A stretch of DNA of 64,000 bases from Caprimulgus europaeus (Eukaryota > Chordata > Aves > Caprimulgiformes > Caprimulgidae). The stretch covers positions 34,494,515 to 34,558,514 of the forward strand of contig OU015528.1 of assembly GCA_907165065.1 (NCBI GenBank). The letters run 5' to 3'. The notes beneath the pieces were generated by a model that saw only the letters and a program-made list of their open reading frames with translations, had not been told where the DNA came from and ran no database searches. Below, piece by piece: positions 12,901 through 26,500 of this stretch (position 1 is its first letter; each line of letters begins with the position of its first letter). The position numbers were made by a program, and so were the translations under genes.

Positions 12901-15900
12901 TAAGTGATGGAGGAAAAAGGAATTGCTGCAGGTGTGGAGGAAATACTTAGAGAAGATTGTATACAAAATTCCTTTAAACTAGTCAAAAATCATTTACAGT
13001 AGTCCAGCTGTTCATTTACTTATTTTCTTTTAAATTTGGCATGAAAATTAGTATATTATGTTTGCAGTGGGTTTTTCTTTTTTCTCTTTTGTTGTTGAGA
13101 TGAGAATTATTAGATGCAGCTGGGGAATTGCTGTAATTGGGAAGCTGAGAACAGCAAACTTGGGAAAGAAGGAAACAGGATATGGGATGCCGAGAAAAAT
13201 ACATTTCTGTGGCACTAATATGTATTTTTTGTTCACAGAAGAGCAAATCAAAATGCTAAGCAAAGACAGATGTTAAATTCTCTATAAGAAAACTGTATTT
13301 TATTTACCTGAAAGTGCCTCTGAGAATTTAATCTAAGTAAGAGTTTATGCACCTTCAACCATGAACTATCAGATAATGGTGTTGTGTATGGCTGAATAAT
13401 TGTCTCTTCCATTCCAGTGGTGTCTTATTTTCAATGAAATGTAAAATGCTCCTTATAGACAGGTCTCTTTACTGTGTGATTTTTAAGACTATGATTCAGG
13501 AAAGCATTCCTCTCCAGGAAAACATGCAGACTCTTACCTCCAAGCATTTGTAGACAGCAACATACAGGAGTAAATATAGAATGGTTATGTATCACTTCTT
13601 GAAACAATTTTCCCTTTGAACAGTTAATCATTTAAAATTGTTCAGGCTAAGATAAGAAAGATTTTATTTTGGTACTGAAAAAATTTAGGATTCAAATTAA
13701 TTGGTCTTCATCTTGCTGGTAATTATATATCTACAAAGCAGACCCTAAAATCTGAGTTACAGTTCTTGTCTCTGTAATAAATAAAGGAAAATGGACTGAG
13801 GTGATCTGTTTGGTTTAGATGTCTAATTTAGGATAAAATGAACCTTGCTAGGCTAAAAGCAAAAAGGAAGTGTGATGCGTGTCCAAAATGATAAAGAAAA
13901 AAAAAGAAAACCCACGCCTTAGTGTATGAGATCAAGATAAAAACTGTGTAAATTACAAATAGGAAAGCTTTTTGACAAATGCATTGTGAACCTCCTTCAC
14001 ACTTCTCAGTGCTGGTTAAATGCAAGGCAGGGGTAAAATGCTCATATTACAGAGCAACAGTTTGGTGCCAGCTCCTTCTAGATTGTGGGAGCTGGTTGGA
14101 TTTGGGTGCATTCCTCCCCATTTGGTGTCTGTCTCCAAATCTTTGTCTATTCCTGACCTCCTGGCTTGTATGCTCTACACACCTCAATAGGTCAGTCACG
14201 AGGTATGACACAACCATTCTCCTACTACTTGTAAAAGTAGTAATCAACATGACATCTTGCATCTAAGTTTTATACTTCTATTAATTATAAGCTTAAATAT
14301 CTCCTAGATAGATATTTAGACTCCAGCCATGGTCAACTGCTGCTGCTTGACCACTTTCTGCATCATGGGACATGCAAATCTAACTGAGGAGCAGACCGAG
14401 AGAGCATGTTAAACATACTGAACCATGAATTTGCTGTCTCCATAGGTGTCCAGAAAACGAGCTGTGCCTTGGATTCAGGTATATACCCTGGATGGATTCA
14501 TTTGACCAAATGTAGATATTCACAGTGCACATGGCAGCACCAAAGCTAGTAGCTCTTCTAAAACTTTCTCTCTAAAGCCAATGTATGGAACGGCATGCTT
14601 CCAGCATACAATTCATTTGATCTTAGTCATGTAAACTAGGTCAGATAACTTCTGCCTGTAAAGCACCTGTTTCCATGAACTAGGGGGTTTAGCTTAGGTG
14701 ATGTCTACGCTGAGCTAGGTAAGTTAAAAGTCACATGAAGTATTAGCAAGAATTATTTCTGAGCTCTCTGCTGGCGGATAGGCCTGGAAGGTGCTCAGCT
14801 CCAACCTTTCTGGCTGAAGAAGTTGAGTTTGCAGTTACATGAGCTCTATTAACTTTTCCACTTTGGTATGTTGTGGAGAACAACATAAGTCTGTGCCTGC
14901 AGGTGAACGGTATAGGTAGTAGGTGGGACTGGGATTGGGAGACCAGCAGTATCAGTATACCCATCTTGTTACTAATATCTTCTGCCTCTGTATTGTTTCC
15001 TCTCCTCTTCCTAGTCACCTACTTTCTTGAGTTGATTTAATTTTACTTTCTTCCTCTTCTAAGAAATGTTATGAAGATGTTCCTAAGTTTCAGAGGAAGA
15101 AAAATTCCCTTGGCTGGCTATTAGTGCACTTTGAAGTAGCTGAGATATGTGAATTGATTAGAGTGTTCAATCCAATCAGTCTGGGGAGAGAACCTTCACA
15201 TAGAAAAGGTTTGTTTCTGTGTTTGTTTCATAGGCCTATTTCTTCTGCTTAAGAATGTCTTAAATTAGTAGTAACTAGAAGAACTGTTCCAAAGAGTTTA
15301 AAGATAGCTGATATATGGCAAACACTAAAAAAGAAAAACAAATGTAATCATGATGTCATGTAGGAGCGACAAACTTTATTGCTGCTTTGGTTCAAGGTCC
15401 TATGAGACCCAGGTGTTCTCTGCATTTTCCAAATCGTGTCACCATAACTGAACTTATGGCAACTCTAGTTCATCAGGACACTAAAACAAAAAATAGTATT
15501 TTTAAGTGTTAGATTGCAACCAGCGAGCTGGCAGTACCTAAATAACACTTTAAATGTCACTTTTTAGATCAATTAAATGAGATCATTTAAGTAGGTGAGA
15601 AGTCTGTATGGTTTCTCTATTATTATTATCATAGAGTGTTTAAAACTGCTGTGTAACAACCATCTGCTAAGAGAGGTGAAAGTGCATAATCCTTTCACTT
15701 TTTATGCTGTGTCCCTTAGGCATGACCTTGTTTTTCTTTTCCTACAACTGGTTGTTGTCATTGGTATAATCCAAGATCGAAGAAGCAGAAGAAAAAGCAA
15801 TTTATTACTTCTTCCCTTTTGAACTGCTGTGGTTTCCGAAAGAGTTTATTTTTTGTACGTGACACCAGAGCTCTGTTTGCTCAGTTTTCACTGTTACATG

Positions 15901-17840
15901 TCCACATTACATTTCTGAATCAGTGTTCCTCTTCTTTTTTTGAGATAAAGGGAGTTTTGCAAACTTGTATGAAATAACAAAAGCCTGAATGACTGTCAGC
16001 TGAATGTTGGGCTATAGAGAGAAATTTTGTCTTTTTTCTCTTATGTATGCATAAATTAATTAATTTTGTAAAATGAATAGAATATTTAAAAATGTCAGGA
16101 AAACAATAAAATACTATGATAAAGTAAAAATTATAAACTATTATCACTGTTACTGTGATTTCAAAATGGTTTCACAAAGAAAGAATTTATTTTTTGTGTT
16201 CCACGAATGAAAAATACCATCAGGTCTGGTTTTGAGTGGGTATTTTTATACAGGGGTGTGTGTGTATACTTTTGTGTTTTGCTTAAAAGGGCAGCAGGAT
16301 GAGTCACTTCAGCTATTATCTATCAAATTATGCTACAAATAATAAATATTCATAATTTGTTGTTTTTATAACAGGTCATGACTGATACAGTTAGAATAGG
16401 CATCGAGAAATGCAGTAGCAAAAGGTGGTAAACTAATGTGGGCAGAGATAATTTCAAAGAATTTTTAACCTAAATAAAGGCAGAAAAAGTACACGTTTTT
16501 GCCATTATTCTTTAGATTAACAGAACTATACAACTTGAGCAGGGTATCTGCATTAGACCTTGCTTTTATATCTCTCCCACAAACCTCTCCTTCTTCTCTG
16601 GTGTCTGGACAGCCCTGTTATGGGGAGAAGACCTGTGCCATGGTGTAGGAAGAGGACTGGTGCTCTCTGAGCTGCTGCTTCTTGATAATTTCAGTGCCAC
16701 ATGCTGGGAGAAAAAACATCTGACTGTTTAGCTCACTGTCAGAAGTCCCACTGCACTGAGGGCTGAGCTCTGCAAGAGTATCCCATAGTGTTCTTTGGAC
16801 TCTTCGGCCATATCCCTGACCATCGAGATATTGCCCAAGATGTGAGGAAAGAAAGGATACTAAATTATTGACAAAGGCAAACATGACTTTCAAAAACCTA
16901 CCAACCAATCATGCATAACAAACTCTTCTGTCTGTATGAAATCAACTTTCAGCTCTGTTTGTCCGCTGCTGTTCAAGGTCCAGCAGGGGCAGAATGAGCT
17001 GGCTGGAAACCCTTCTTTGAAATCTGCACTGAGAGTGTTAGAGCAAAAATAAAAATATAAAGAAGTTGTGTTAACTTCAAGGTCCATTAGGCACAGAGTA
17101 CCTGCTCCTATTTCTGATGAAGTTAAACGCTCATTAATTGTAAAACTCTCATTGGTTGCAGAGGTGCAGGATCTGTCCATCGAGAAAGAATAATCAATGC
17201 TCTATATGAAAAAAGAACATTATTGAGCCAGATATTTTTTCAATTGTTAAAAGGACTATTTTCCAAAATCACAGTATGGCAGACACACACTTCAATAAGG
17301 CAATTCACCTGAATATAGTTGCCATCTAATTACAAGTTTACCAGGTTTGAGGCCTTAAGCTATCCAATATTTTAACATGGATGTCTCTATAGTAACATGA
17401 GTTTCTCCATCAAGTGTCCAGTCTAATGCATCTCTTTTCATGGTAATGGCCTAAGGCAACTATAAAAAATTAGAATTACATTAAGAAAATCTGACCAAAG
17501 AAAATCATGATAGTATTTCAGCCAGGAGCTCCTGATTCCCTTCCTCACACATGTTTTACATTTATTGCAGAGCTCATGTGCAGCATAAAGGCAGTAAAGT
17601 ATCTATCTATCAATACCTTTCTACTTATTTGACATTTAGAGACTCTTCTGTTCCATTATCTTTGTTTTACTCTGTGACATTTTTATCAACTTCAACATTA
17701 ACATGGCAGATTTTACAACTAATACACTTAAAAGGTACAAAGATGTCAGCAACATCAATTATAAAAAAATTACAGCTCCTGCTTTATCTCAGAGGTAATT
17801 AAATGAACTGTAATTATTAGCCTAGATTCATTAGATTCAT
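9991..17840. other. AT-rich non-coding sequence, no gene seen
   Basis: No gene is recognised. Open frames are all about 100 codons or fewer and occur on both strands without any domain. A-rich runs lie at about 12749-12780 and 13898-13915. Much of the block is unique-looking AT-rich sequence with no repeat I can name. Confidence 0.65.
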
Positions 17841-17970
17841 GTTCTCATAACCTCCTCAGATTGGATTATTGTAATTCTTGGTACGTCTGTCTGCCAAGGC
17901 AACGCGTTGGCAGCCTTGAATGCAGTAAAAAAGGCAGAGGTAAGAGGACTGTTAAAAGCCAAATTATTTA
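17841..17970 (+). mobile_element. Relic of an L2-like LINE, reverse-transcriptase C-terminal end
   Basis: Read from 17858, the plus strand gives R-L-D-Y-C-N-S-W, followed by Y-V-C-L-P and later a K-K-G-R-G stretch before a stop in the same frame. L2 and related LINEs end their ORF2 with a conserved R-L-D-Y-C-N block, then G-L-P, then a Q-N-A-A-A-R-L block about 15 residues on; the spacing here is similar although the last block is lost. No other part of the element is clear. L2-type elements have long been inactive in birds, so this would be an ancient relic. A chance match is possible but the eight-residue run makes it unlikely. Confidence 0.5.
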
Positions 17971-20900
17971 GATCCTTTATAATTCACTGAAAATGAATTT
18001 TCTATTATCTGTTCATGTTAATATTGCCATAATTCCTTGGTGTTCTGTGTATAAGGACCCTTATTATTCCAGGTTGTTGTCACTTCTGACGTCGTTTAAC
18101 CAGTGCCACTGTTGTGTTCAGAGCAGAGTGGCTTAGAGCCTATAATGGCATGTAAGATAAGCTTATGGGTGGTATGCGAGATATGCTTATATCTTGTCTG
18201 CATTAATTTTTATTATACTATGGTCCTATTACTTGGAGACCAGAACTAAAGCTGGTTTGAATTTAGTAACAGAAGCAGCAAATCTGGGAGTTAAATGTAT
18301 GGAAAGTGAACATGTTTGATGCAGAGAGTAGGGAAGGGATACCCAAGAAGCAAAACTAAGTGATAATTAAACACTAGATCTAGGACTCGCAGTATATTAG
18401 ATGATATTTAAGTAAGTGAAATTTAGCTTCTTAGGCACCATCTAATGTGGTTTTATTTAAATTTCTGTATCCCTTCAATTTTCTTGATTAAAACATTATT
18501 GGCTCCCTGCCTTTAGGGGCACAGTTTTGCAGAACTCCTTAGGCTGAAAGATGGCTTGGCCTCCAAAAATCACATCTAAGACTTATCTGTTGGTATTTTT
18601 TTTGTCTGAGGATCAAATCTTGGTCTATTATTAGAATTGTACAGGCAGTATCTGTGGACCGTGACCATTGCCTGTGATACAAAGTGTGATGTCACAGAGA
18701 ACTGTATTCTAGTGAGGTACCTGTGCTTTAGATATTAGAAGTTAAAGAGCAATGTTAGCAGCACATGGAAATTACATTAGCTTTTATGTGTAGCTTCAAG
18801 ATATTCCCCCTGGACAAGCAAAGCCATTTCATATTTAGAAATGAAGTCTCATCAGATGTAAATTCAAAACACCCAAAAAAGTCACAAGTTAATGTTTTAT
18901 TTTTATCAGCATATCTTTGTATTCTATATATATCCTCTCATAGACGGGGCCAGATCTGGCTTTTGCTGAGACAAAGAGCAATATTGTCATGAATGGAAGT
19001 AGGAGCAAGATCAGGCCAAAGGAGGTGAAATTAAAACATTGCATGCCCCAAATATTGACTGTCCAAGGGCTGTCAATAAAATGCAAACCTTATCACTGTC
19101 CCACTAAGAAATGCATTTGATCACTCCATTTGATTGCACTCCACCTGAATCTGCCCATTTCTATTCAGAGAAAACAGAAAGCTACCTTGGGGAACACTGA
19201 AGCATACGAAGTGAAACCACATGTGTTTTCTCAGCACTTGCAAGGCTACATTTCAACATGTCCATTTGTTTGGGCAACCTCAGTGCCTACAAAATGAATA
19301 ACAAGCATAAGCCTGCGCACTTGAGTCTGTTGTCTGCTACTCTTAACTCAGATCCAAATGCACAAATGTTTGTGTAGATGTTGTCCCCCAAAACAAAGGA
19401 CCGTGGTTTGAAATTTTGTCCCTTTCTGTATGTGATCTGACTTGCTGTCATTAGCAGAACAAAGTCCATAAAAAAAAAAATCCTCTTTGGGGTAAAACAG
19501 ACACCTTTTAGTTAACTTGTATTGATAAAAGGTCAGATTATATTAATTCCTGTATTACTTCACAATAATTAAATGCATATTCTTAAATAGCTTCCTGATA
19601 GAGAGCCAGTGACTCATTAATCTTGAATGTACTGACTTGAGAACCCTAGGGAAGTCACATTGTAACTAAAATTTAAGGAATGTCATATACAGCCCAATGA
19701 AATGATTCAACACCATAATTTAGATGTAAATAGAGCATATACATTTCTCAGCAAGGTGGGCATCTGAGCATGGGAAGAATTATCTATTAATGAATAACAT
19801 AATGAGAAACAATCATAATTATCTACATTCTATGTTTCCCCCCCAAGATAATAAGCTGAAAGTAATTTAAAGGCCATACCCTCCTTGATTTTCTAAGACA
19901 GTCTTCATATCTTCAGTAAGATGACTCCTGGGCTCAGGATGACAGGAAATTTTTCCTTATACATGATTATACATCCTACACCCCTACTCTTTTAAGTTTA
20001 AGGGTACAACACTAAAATAATATCCAGAAATGAATTTTCCTCTGTGAAGTTAATTTTAACTTTCTGCACATTTCCCACTGAACAACCTACACAGTCCTGT
20101 ATTACTCAGTGTATCAGACAGGAATCCTGAAAGCTGTCTGTGTAAAATTAATGCCTATGCAGATGGAAGGCCTCTGTTCCACTAAGCAAATACCATTTCC
20201 AAGGATAAAAAGAACTCTGTTTTTCTGTCCTAGCTGTCAGAAGTCCTGAAAAGTGAGTTTGCGCATTACAGCCAGTTTGCAGGGAGGTGTCCTTTGAAAT
20301 CAAAGGAAAGATTCCCACTAGATTAATTGGGCTTTGATTCAAGGTCACAATGAAGAAAAACTTCAGATTTTAAGAGCAGAAAGGACCACAGTGGTCAAAC
20401 ATCCTGACTTCTTATAATGCAAGACATTGTTTCACCAAGTAATAGATACATCAAGACTGCAACTTCTGATTAAGGCACTGCATATCTTTGAGGAAGACAA
20501 TCAATTTTATTAGAAAGCATCTGAATGATAGAGAATGTACAATATACCCAATATAGACATTAGTTAATTAACTTCTAGTAAAAAATAGACACCTTATATC
20601 TAGCCTGATTTTGTCCACATTTAGCCAATCTTATATTATTTCATAAGATAGAATTTTTCAAAGGGATACCCAGTGCCATAATCATGCTGCTAGCATGCTG
20701 CATTCTTAAACAGTGATGGATCTAGCATTATGAATATCAGGAATAGTTTGAAAAGAGTAAAATATTGTTTCACTTCCCAAAAATATTTTACTGGTATACT
20801 TTGTGTAATGCAATCAGTTCAGTCATTTGAAGAAGATGACTCTTCAAGGGCACAGGTAGAGTTCTGTGAATAAACTGCAAATGAAAAATTGATGGAGAAG

Positions 20901-23470
20901 ACAAGTAATACATAGAAACTCTGCCCTGCATTAATGAGAATGCTGCTAGGTAGCCATAAAGTCACTCCTGTTTAGAAGCAGGAGTAAGATCAAATCAGGC
21001 TTTACAAAGTCTCACATTTGAGAACGCTGAGAAGCAAATACAGTTTAATTTTGCCTCAGATATTGCCTCTCTGTATGCTTGTATGACCAGGCTTACTTTA
21101 GACATAACCATACAGAGTGATTGATACTTATAACTAAGTGTGAACTACTGTCAGAATCTGACCCAACTTCCATTGAAACTGATGAGGTTTTACACTGGGA
21201 ATATAACTGGGTTGTGAGGACCAATTCCCTAATGGTATTCAGATGCCTAGCAGATTATTGGCTAAGTGGAAAGTAAATTCTATGTGAACTTTTTATTCAA
21301 ATTAAGGGTATGGGTTCAGCTTTTCTGACTTTCAGTGTCATTGCTCTAGGTGCCTGCACCTCACTCTAAAGCAAGCATCTACATCTGATATAGGAATCGC
21401 ACTGTAATCTTCACTGAGTTTGTTGATTATTTTTATCCATTTTCTGTAATCAGAATCTCTATGCCCATCTTAGCTATAGAGACTTACATTGGAGACACCC
21501 AAAGTTCGATGGGTTGAATCCTACCCTAGGTATTTAGTTGCTTTTGAAAGTCTCACTAGACACTGGCAGAATGACCAAGGCGCCCTCGTAAAATTTATTG
21601 CAATGGAAGGTAGGGGCTTAAATGCTCGTTAGGTTATGGGTTTAAATGATTAAATATCTATATAAAACTTCCCCACAGTGTAAGTTAGTCACCTGCAAAG
21701 GGTGACTTAGGCTGACAAAGGCATGAATCTTTAAAGAGTTCCTTTTCTCTCTACATTTATGACATAGAACAGTAACAGTGACTACCTGAAGGTGGGGGCA
21801 TGAATCCTGGCTATAACACTAGATCTTTTGTGGTCATGTGCATGTCCTCACAGCAGCACCTATTTTGTACTTTAAACCGAGAATTTTTTGCATCACCAAA
21901 ATCTGCAATAAAGGTACTAAGGAAGTAGTTTATGCTGTTTTACACAGTCGTAAATGAAAAAAAAAAAAAAAACCAAACCCAAACAATAGATATTTGCCAG
22001 TGAAACATCTTAAATTAATCTGAAATGCTTCCTGGTTTCTAATATTTAGGACATATAGCTAATTATCTCTAATTGTCTCTGAAATAACTGAAATAAACTG
22101 AAATACTGTAATGGTATTAATTATAATAATTATTATTTCAGGCATTTTGAACAACATATTCAACAGAGAAGATAATTTTAAATAAAGCTGAGTGATAATG
22201 AACATATAATACAAAGAATAAATTATTACCAACTTGGATTTGACTAGCCCTAAAAGGAAAATATCCTGTCCACAGTAATACTGTATTTTGTGAAGGGATT
22301 GCTAAAAATGGAAAGCTCTCATTCTCATCAGAAGCCTTGTTGCTGCAAAGAGGTTTCACAGTCTCCTGACTTCCATGGTGCTGATAGAAATACACTTGTA
22401 GTCTAAATATGGCAGGAAAGTGTTTCAGTAGAGATTATGGGGTAGCTAAAGTGCTACTGTGATTTACTTAATTCAAAGTGGTGCTTGAAAGAAACTTTTA
22501 ATCTGCAGTGGACAGAAGCTGCAATGCTGATACTGAAAATGACATTTAGCAACAATTTCTGATGGCTTCTTCGGAAAGTGGCTTGGGAAAAACATATCAC
22601 TGATACCAGTGGTGGAGTTAAGCTTCTGAATTTTACATATGAAAATGGTGGAAGGAGAGCTATATTTAGATGAAAGGGATTCACTTCTTTCTAATACCGT
22701 GCAACCAGGAAATCTGCGGTTCTCTGTTTCAGCCCTTACTCAAAATTGTTGATGTTAATTTTTTAATTTGTTTCACTGACCTCTGGAGGTCAGTAAAAAG
22801 GCCTCCAAAACATCAAAGGTCCAGAATTAAATGGTATTTACGTGTGTAACAGCCATTCACTTCATGGAGCGATTTAACTGATTTTAGTTTAAAATTAAAA
22901 TGCTAAATACTTTCAAGGTTCTGAGCCTAAGTGATTTAAAAAAAAAAATTCTAAATAAAGTCCTGTGCTAGGACTGCATGCTTTCTTTCTTAAACATTTG
23001 GGTGAATAGTCCTATTACATCTACGTTAAACATCTCACACTCCCATTGCAACATCTCACCATGTACGCTTTAAAGGCAAGGGTGAAAGCTCCTAGAAGTC
23101 AAAAAAGGGAAACTTTCTGCTGGCTTGCAATAAAAGCAATGGGCTGAATTACTGGCTTCAGATCCTGTGCCCTGAAATCCTGTTCGTCATGAAATCTACT
23201 CATGAGTCACCTTATAAAATTCAACAAAACACATTCCCTGGTTAACAACATCTGCCCTGAAATTCAGATGTGCCATTAATGTATGGAGGAGGGAAGGATT
23301 CAAATGGAAGAGGTAGTTGAAAATGTATCTGTAGCTTTAGTGTAAACAGATTTTAGAGAATTCATACAGACTAAAGCTAACCTGAGTTACTATTGCTAGT
23401 AATCTCCGTTGGAGATAGACATGCGATACTAGGTATGGAATACAGTTTATTGAGATATCTAAAGAACCTC
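17971..23470. other. AT-rich non-coding sequence, no gene seen
   Basis: No gene is recognised. The block contains an A run at about 21957-21972 and two short related motifs at 18996-19013 and 20975-20992 (gaagtaggagcaagatca and a near copy). A diverged stretch at about 21140-21260 has the feel of an old interspersed repeat. Nothing here reads as a protein. Confidence 0.6.
21140..21260. repeat. Possible ancient interspersed repeat, unclassified
   Basis: The stretch contains 'ttccattgaaactgatgagg', 'ttttacactgggaatataac' and 'ggaccaattccctaa'. From memory, this order of phrases (expected income of a 'cattgacttcagtggg' type block followed by 'tgcactggg') recurs in bird and turtle DNA as an old repeat. 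I cannot name the family and the divergence is high. The call rests on pattern memory only. Confidence 0.25.
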
Positions 23471-23551
23471 AAAAGAGAAAAAAAAAATTAAAAAGGAAAA
23501 AAGAAAAAAGAGAAAAAATAAAAAAGAAAAAGAAAAAAGAAAAAAAGAGAC
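23471..23551 (+). repeat. Purine-rich (A/G) low-complexity tract
   Basis: About 80 bases are almost wholly A and G, in runs of four to nine A separated by single or double G, broken only by a few T. The tract is probably a decayed poly-A or GA-type simple repeat. It shows no periodic unit long enough to call a minisatellite. Confidence 0.85.
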
Positions 23552-26500
23552 AGAAACAAATCAGAGCTTGAAGCTTTATAAGAAAAATCTGGTGATGAGA
23601 AAACATTGCTGGAGAGGGTTTAATATGTCTGAGAATATTGCTGATACAATAGGAAGCAGTCCAGGAAAAAAAGAGGTGAAAAAACTATTGCAAACAAGTA
23701 TTTTCAAAAGCTTGTCATGGTATGAAAGCTTGTACTTTGGAGGTTGAAGCCACTAATGGGATTGACAGAATATCTTGCTGAATAACCTGAAACTGAAAAG
23801 GTGGAAACCATACACTATCCACATTTCCCACAGGGGGCATGTGAAATTTCTACGGTAAAAAGTTACAGAAGACAGAGGAGAGAGGGCTCAAAGTCACTGT
23901 GACACGCAGAGAATGTGTATTTGGTTTGCTTTTCAATGAGACTTGCTGATAGAAAGGAAAGATTTCTACATGCACGGAAAGGAGGAAGGGAAGGGGATAG
24001 GAACAAATTTGAGTGCGTTAGGTTTTCAAGAACCAAAGCAATTTCTGTCCAGGCACAAAGAGACAGGAATTAAGATTGATAATGCAGCAATAGAAGCAGG
24101 AGCACAGTGCAGAAAGATAGTTATGGATGGTTAAATGTTTCTAACTAGTTACAGATGTCTGTTGCCAGGATAGCCTATTTTAGGGCCTTAAGCACGTGCT
24201 TGATTTTAATGAGATTCATGCTCAGGCTAAATGTTAGACAATGGTGCAAGGACGTTGCTGAACCAGGATCAAAGAGAGACAACTATAATTTTATTTAAGT
24301 ATGGTGATTTTGACATATTCTTTTAAACTTTTGAGAACAAATTCCAAATTTTGTCAGAGGTAAAAGTTAAATTAGTAGGAAGATAGAAACTTGTTTGATT
24401 ACAACCTTCCTGGTCTAGGTTTGTACATTTGGACATGAGATCAGAATCAAGGTTTAGTTATTAAAGTTTAGAAATTAAGCAACAAAGGCAAACACTATCA
24501 GAAATTGGATGAGAATTGTGAAGAAATGGAAATTGAAAAAAAGAGGAAAGAAGCTGTGTAAGAAGAGACTTTTAATACAGAGGAGCATTAGAAATGAACA
24601 TACTATAAAGAGATAAAGAATGAGTCTGTATCTCAGTAGCAACACTGGAGGCAGGAAAATATAAGCTGGTGGTGGACTACAGGGTTGATACACTGCACAT
24701 TGTTAGCAATAGTTTTGGTCCCTCCAAGGAGATGTTTTAAATTTTCGTGCTGCCTTGAAACTGTGTGCTGTTGATCGCCAAACAGTACTTCAGCCAAGTG
24801 CATCCCTTGTTCTTCTTGGGTCTTTGCTCCTCACACTCCCTCTCTGTCTCTTCCTTCCTCCCTCTTACTCCTCTAGTACTTTCCTACTCGCATGCATGCA
24901 AGAGTCTTAACTCGCATCCACATTTTTCCGCCCCTCATACCACATTCTGCTATAGATAACTTAGCATGAAAATGAAAACTAGAAAGCAAATAAGAATGCA
25001 AAGACCAAGATATTTCAACTATAATCTGTCCTACATAGATAGAGCACTCAGCTGAAATGACACAACAGTATCTAAGCAACATGAAACATCTCTGTCTTAT
25101 CCCCCTTCTCTCATTAGGTTGTACGGTTCTTCTGGCAGCAGGGAGTGTATTTTAGAATGTTTATACAGCAGCTAGGACTGGAGAGCTCTCATATAATTAT
25201 GGAGACTTCAAGTGCTGTCAGAACATGCGTAATATTTCTAGTACTGATAAACAGAAACATATGTCAACTTTTATTTTTCCTGTCTAAATAAAAGAATAAA
25301 GAAAAGAAACAAAGATGTATGTCATTTTATTTTATTTATCTAAATAAAATTATAAATAAAAGGAAACTTACTACCTTCTAAAATACCAGATACATAAACA
25401 AACACAGTATTTGAAGTCTCTTCATTGTTAGTAGGCAAAACAGTGAAGCCAGCATCTGTCATACATTTTGAAATCCCAAGCAATTAAGAGCAAATAAAAG
25501 AGTAGTTAGGAATGATGTAAAATTGGTGCTGTTTAAAGAACAAACAAAAAAGTTTGACCTGTTTTTCTGTGCACATAAACAGACATAATCTCAAATATAC
25601 TTAAGCTACAGATATTTCTACCAGCTTCAGTGCTCCTGTACTACTCTTACCAAGAGCAGAGCAGTTTGTTGCAAAACAACACTTCAACTGTAAATCAAAG
25701 TGAAATACATATCCAACATTGCTCATGATGTGGAGGTGCCCAGGACTTTCAGAAAAGTCATACAAATCTTACATATATGTACTGAGATAAATCTTGAAGT
25801 GCTCCAATTATCACTTGCACAAGTGGTAACATTTTAAAGTTAATGACACTAGTTCCAACCTTTCTCCCAAAAGTGGAGGAGGAGAGAGCTTACAGTGAAC
25901 TTCCCAGGTGCCCTGTGGAAGGAGAGTTTTGGTGACCTGCCTGTGGCCAGGAATCCTTGTGTGCACTCCGAGCTATGAAGGTCAGTGAAGGCCTATTTCT
26001 TTAGCAGACTTGCTGGGGCAACTGCACAAAGGGCTTGGCTGGGAAGAGTTTGATTACAAGGCAAGATAGATGATCCTACTCTGATTCACTCCGCAGGGCT
26101 TCCTACTCATTTAATTTATTTCTCTAGACTATATTCTGAGTGTAGGCACAATAGGCAGGTAATTTAGGTAATCGGAGTCATCTTGCTAGGACCAAGCAAG
26201 GGCATTTCAAGTATTGATTGTAGCATCTATATGAGACAATTAAAGCCAGTAGGCAGAATCCATCCATAAATCTTAGATGAACTGGAACCATTCTTCTGTC
26301 CTTGCTTGAGGATATACACAGTTTCTTAATGTACCACAAGTATCTTACCATGGCATTTTGCTATCAATAGATAATTAGCTGCTAGTGTTGTCCATGCAAT
26401 AGTTTTCCTTTAAAGAAAATATTCTGCTACTGAAATCAAGATAACAAAAACCCCAATCTAATAATACACATCTTTCTGTGGGTCAGTGGAAAGGTCACTG

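Noticed and set aside
17891..17913. A nuclear factor I binding site
   Set aside because: The half-sites gccaa and ttggc are in the reverse of the usual TTGGC...GCCAA order, so the resemblance does not hold.
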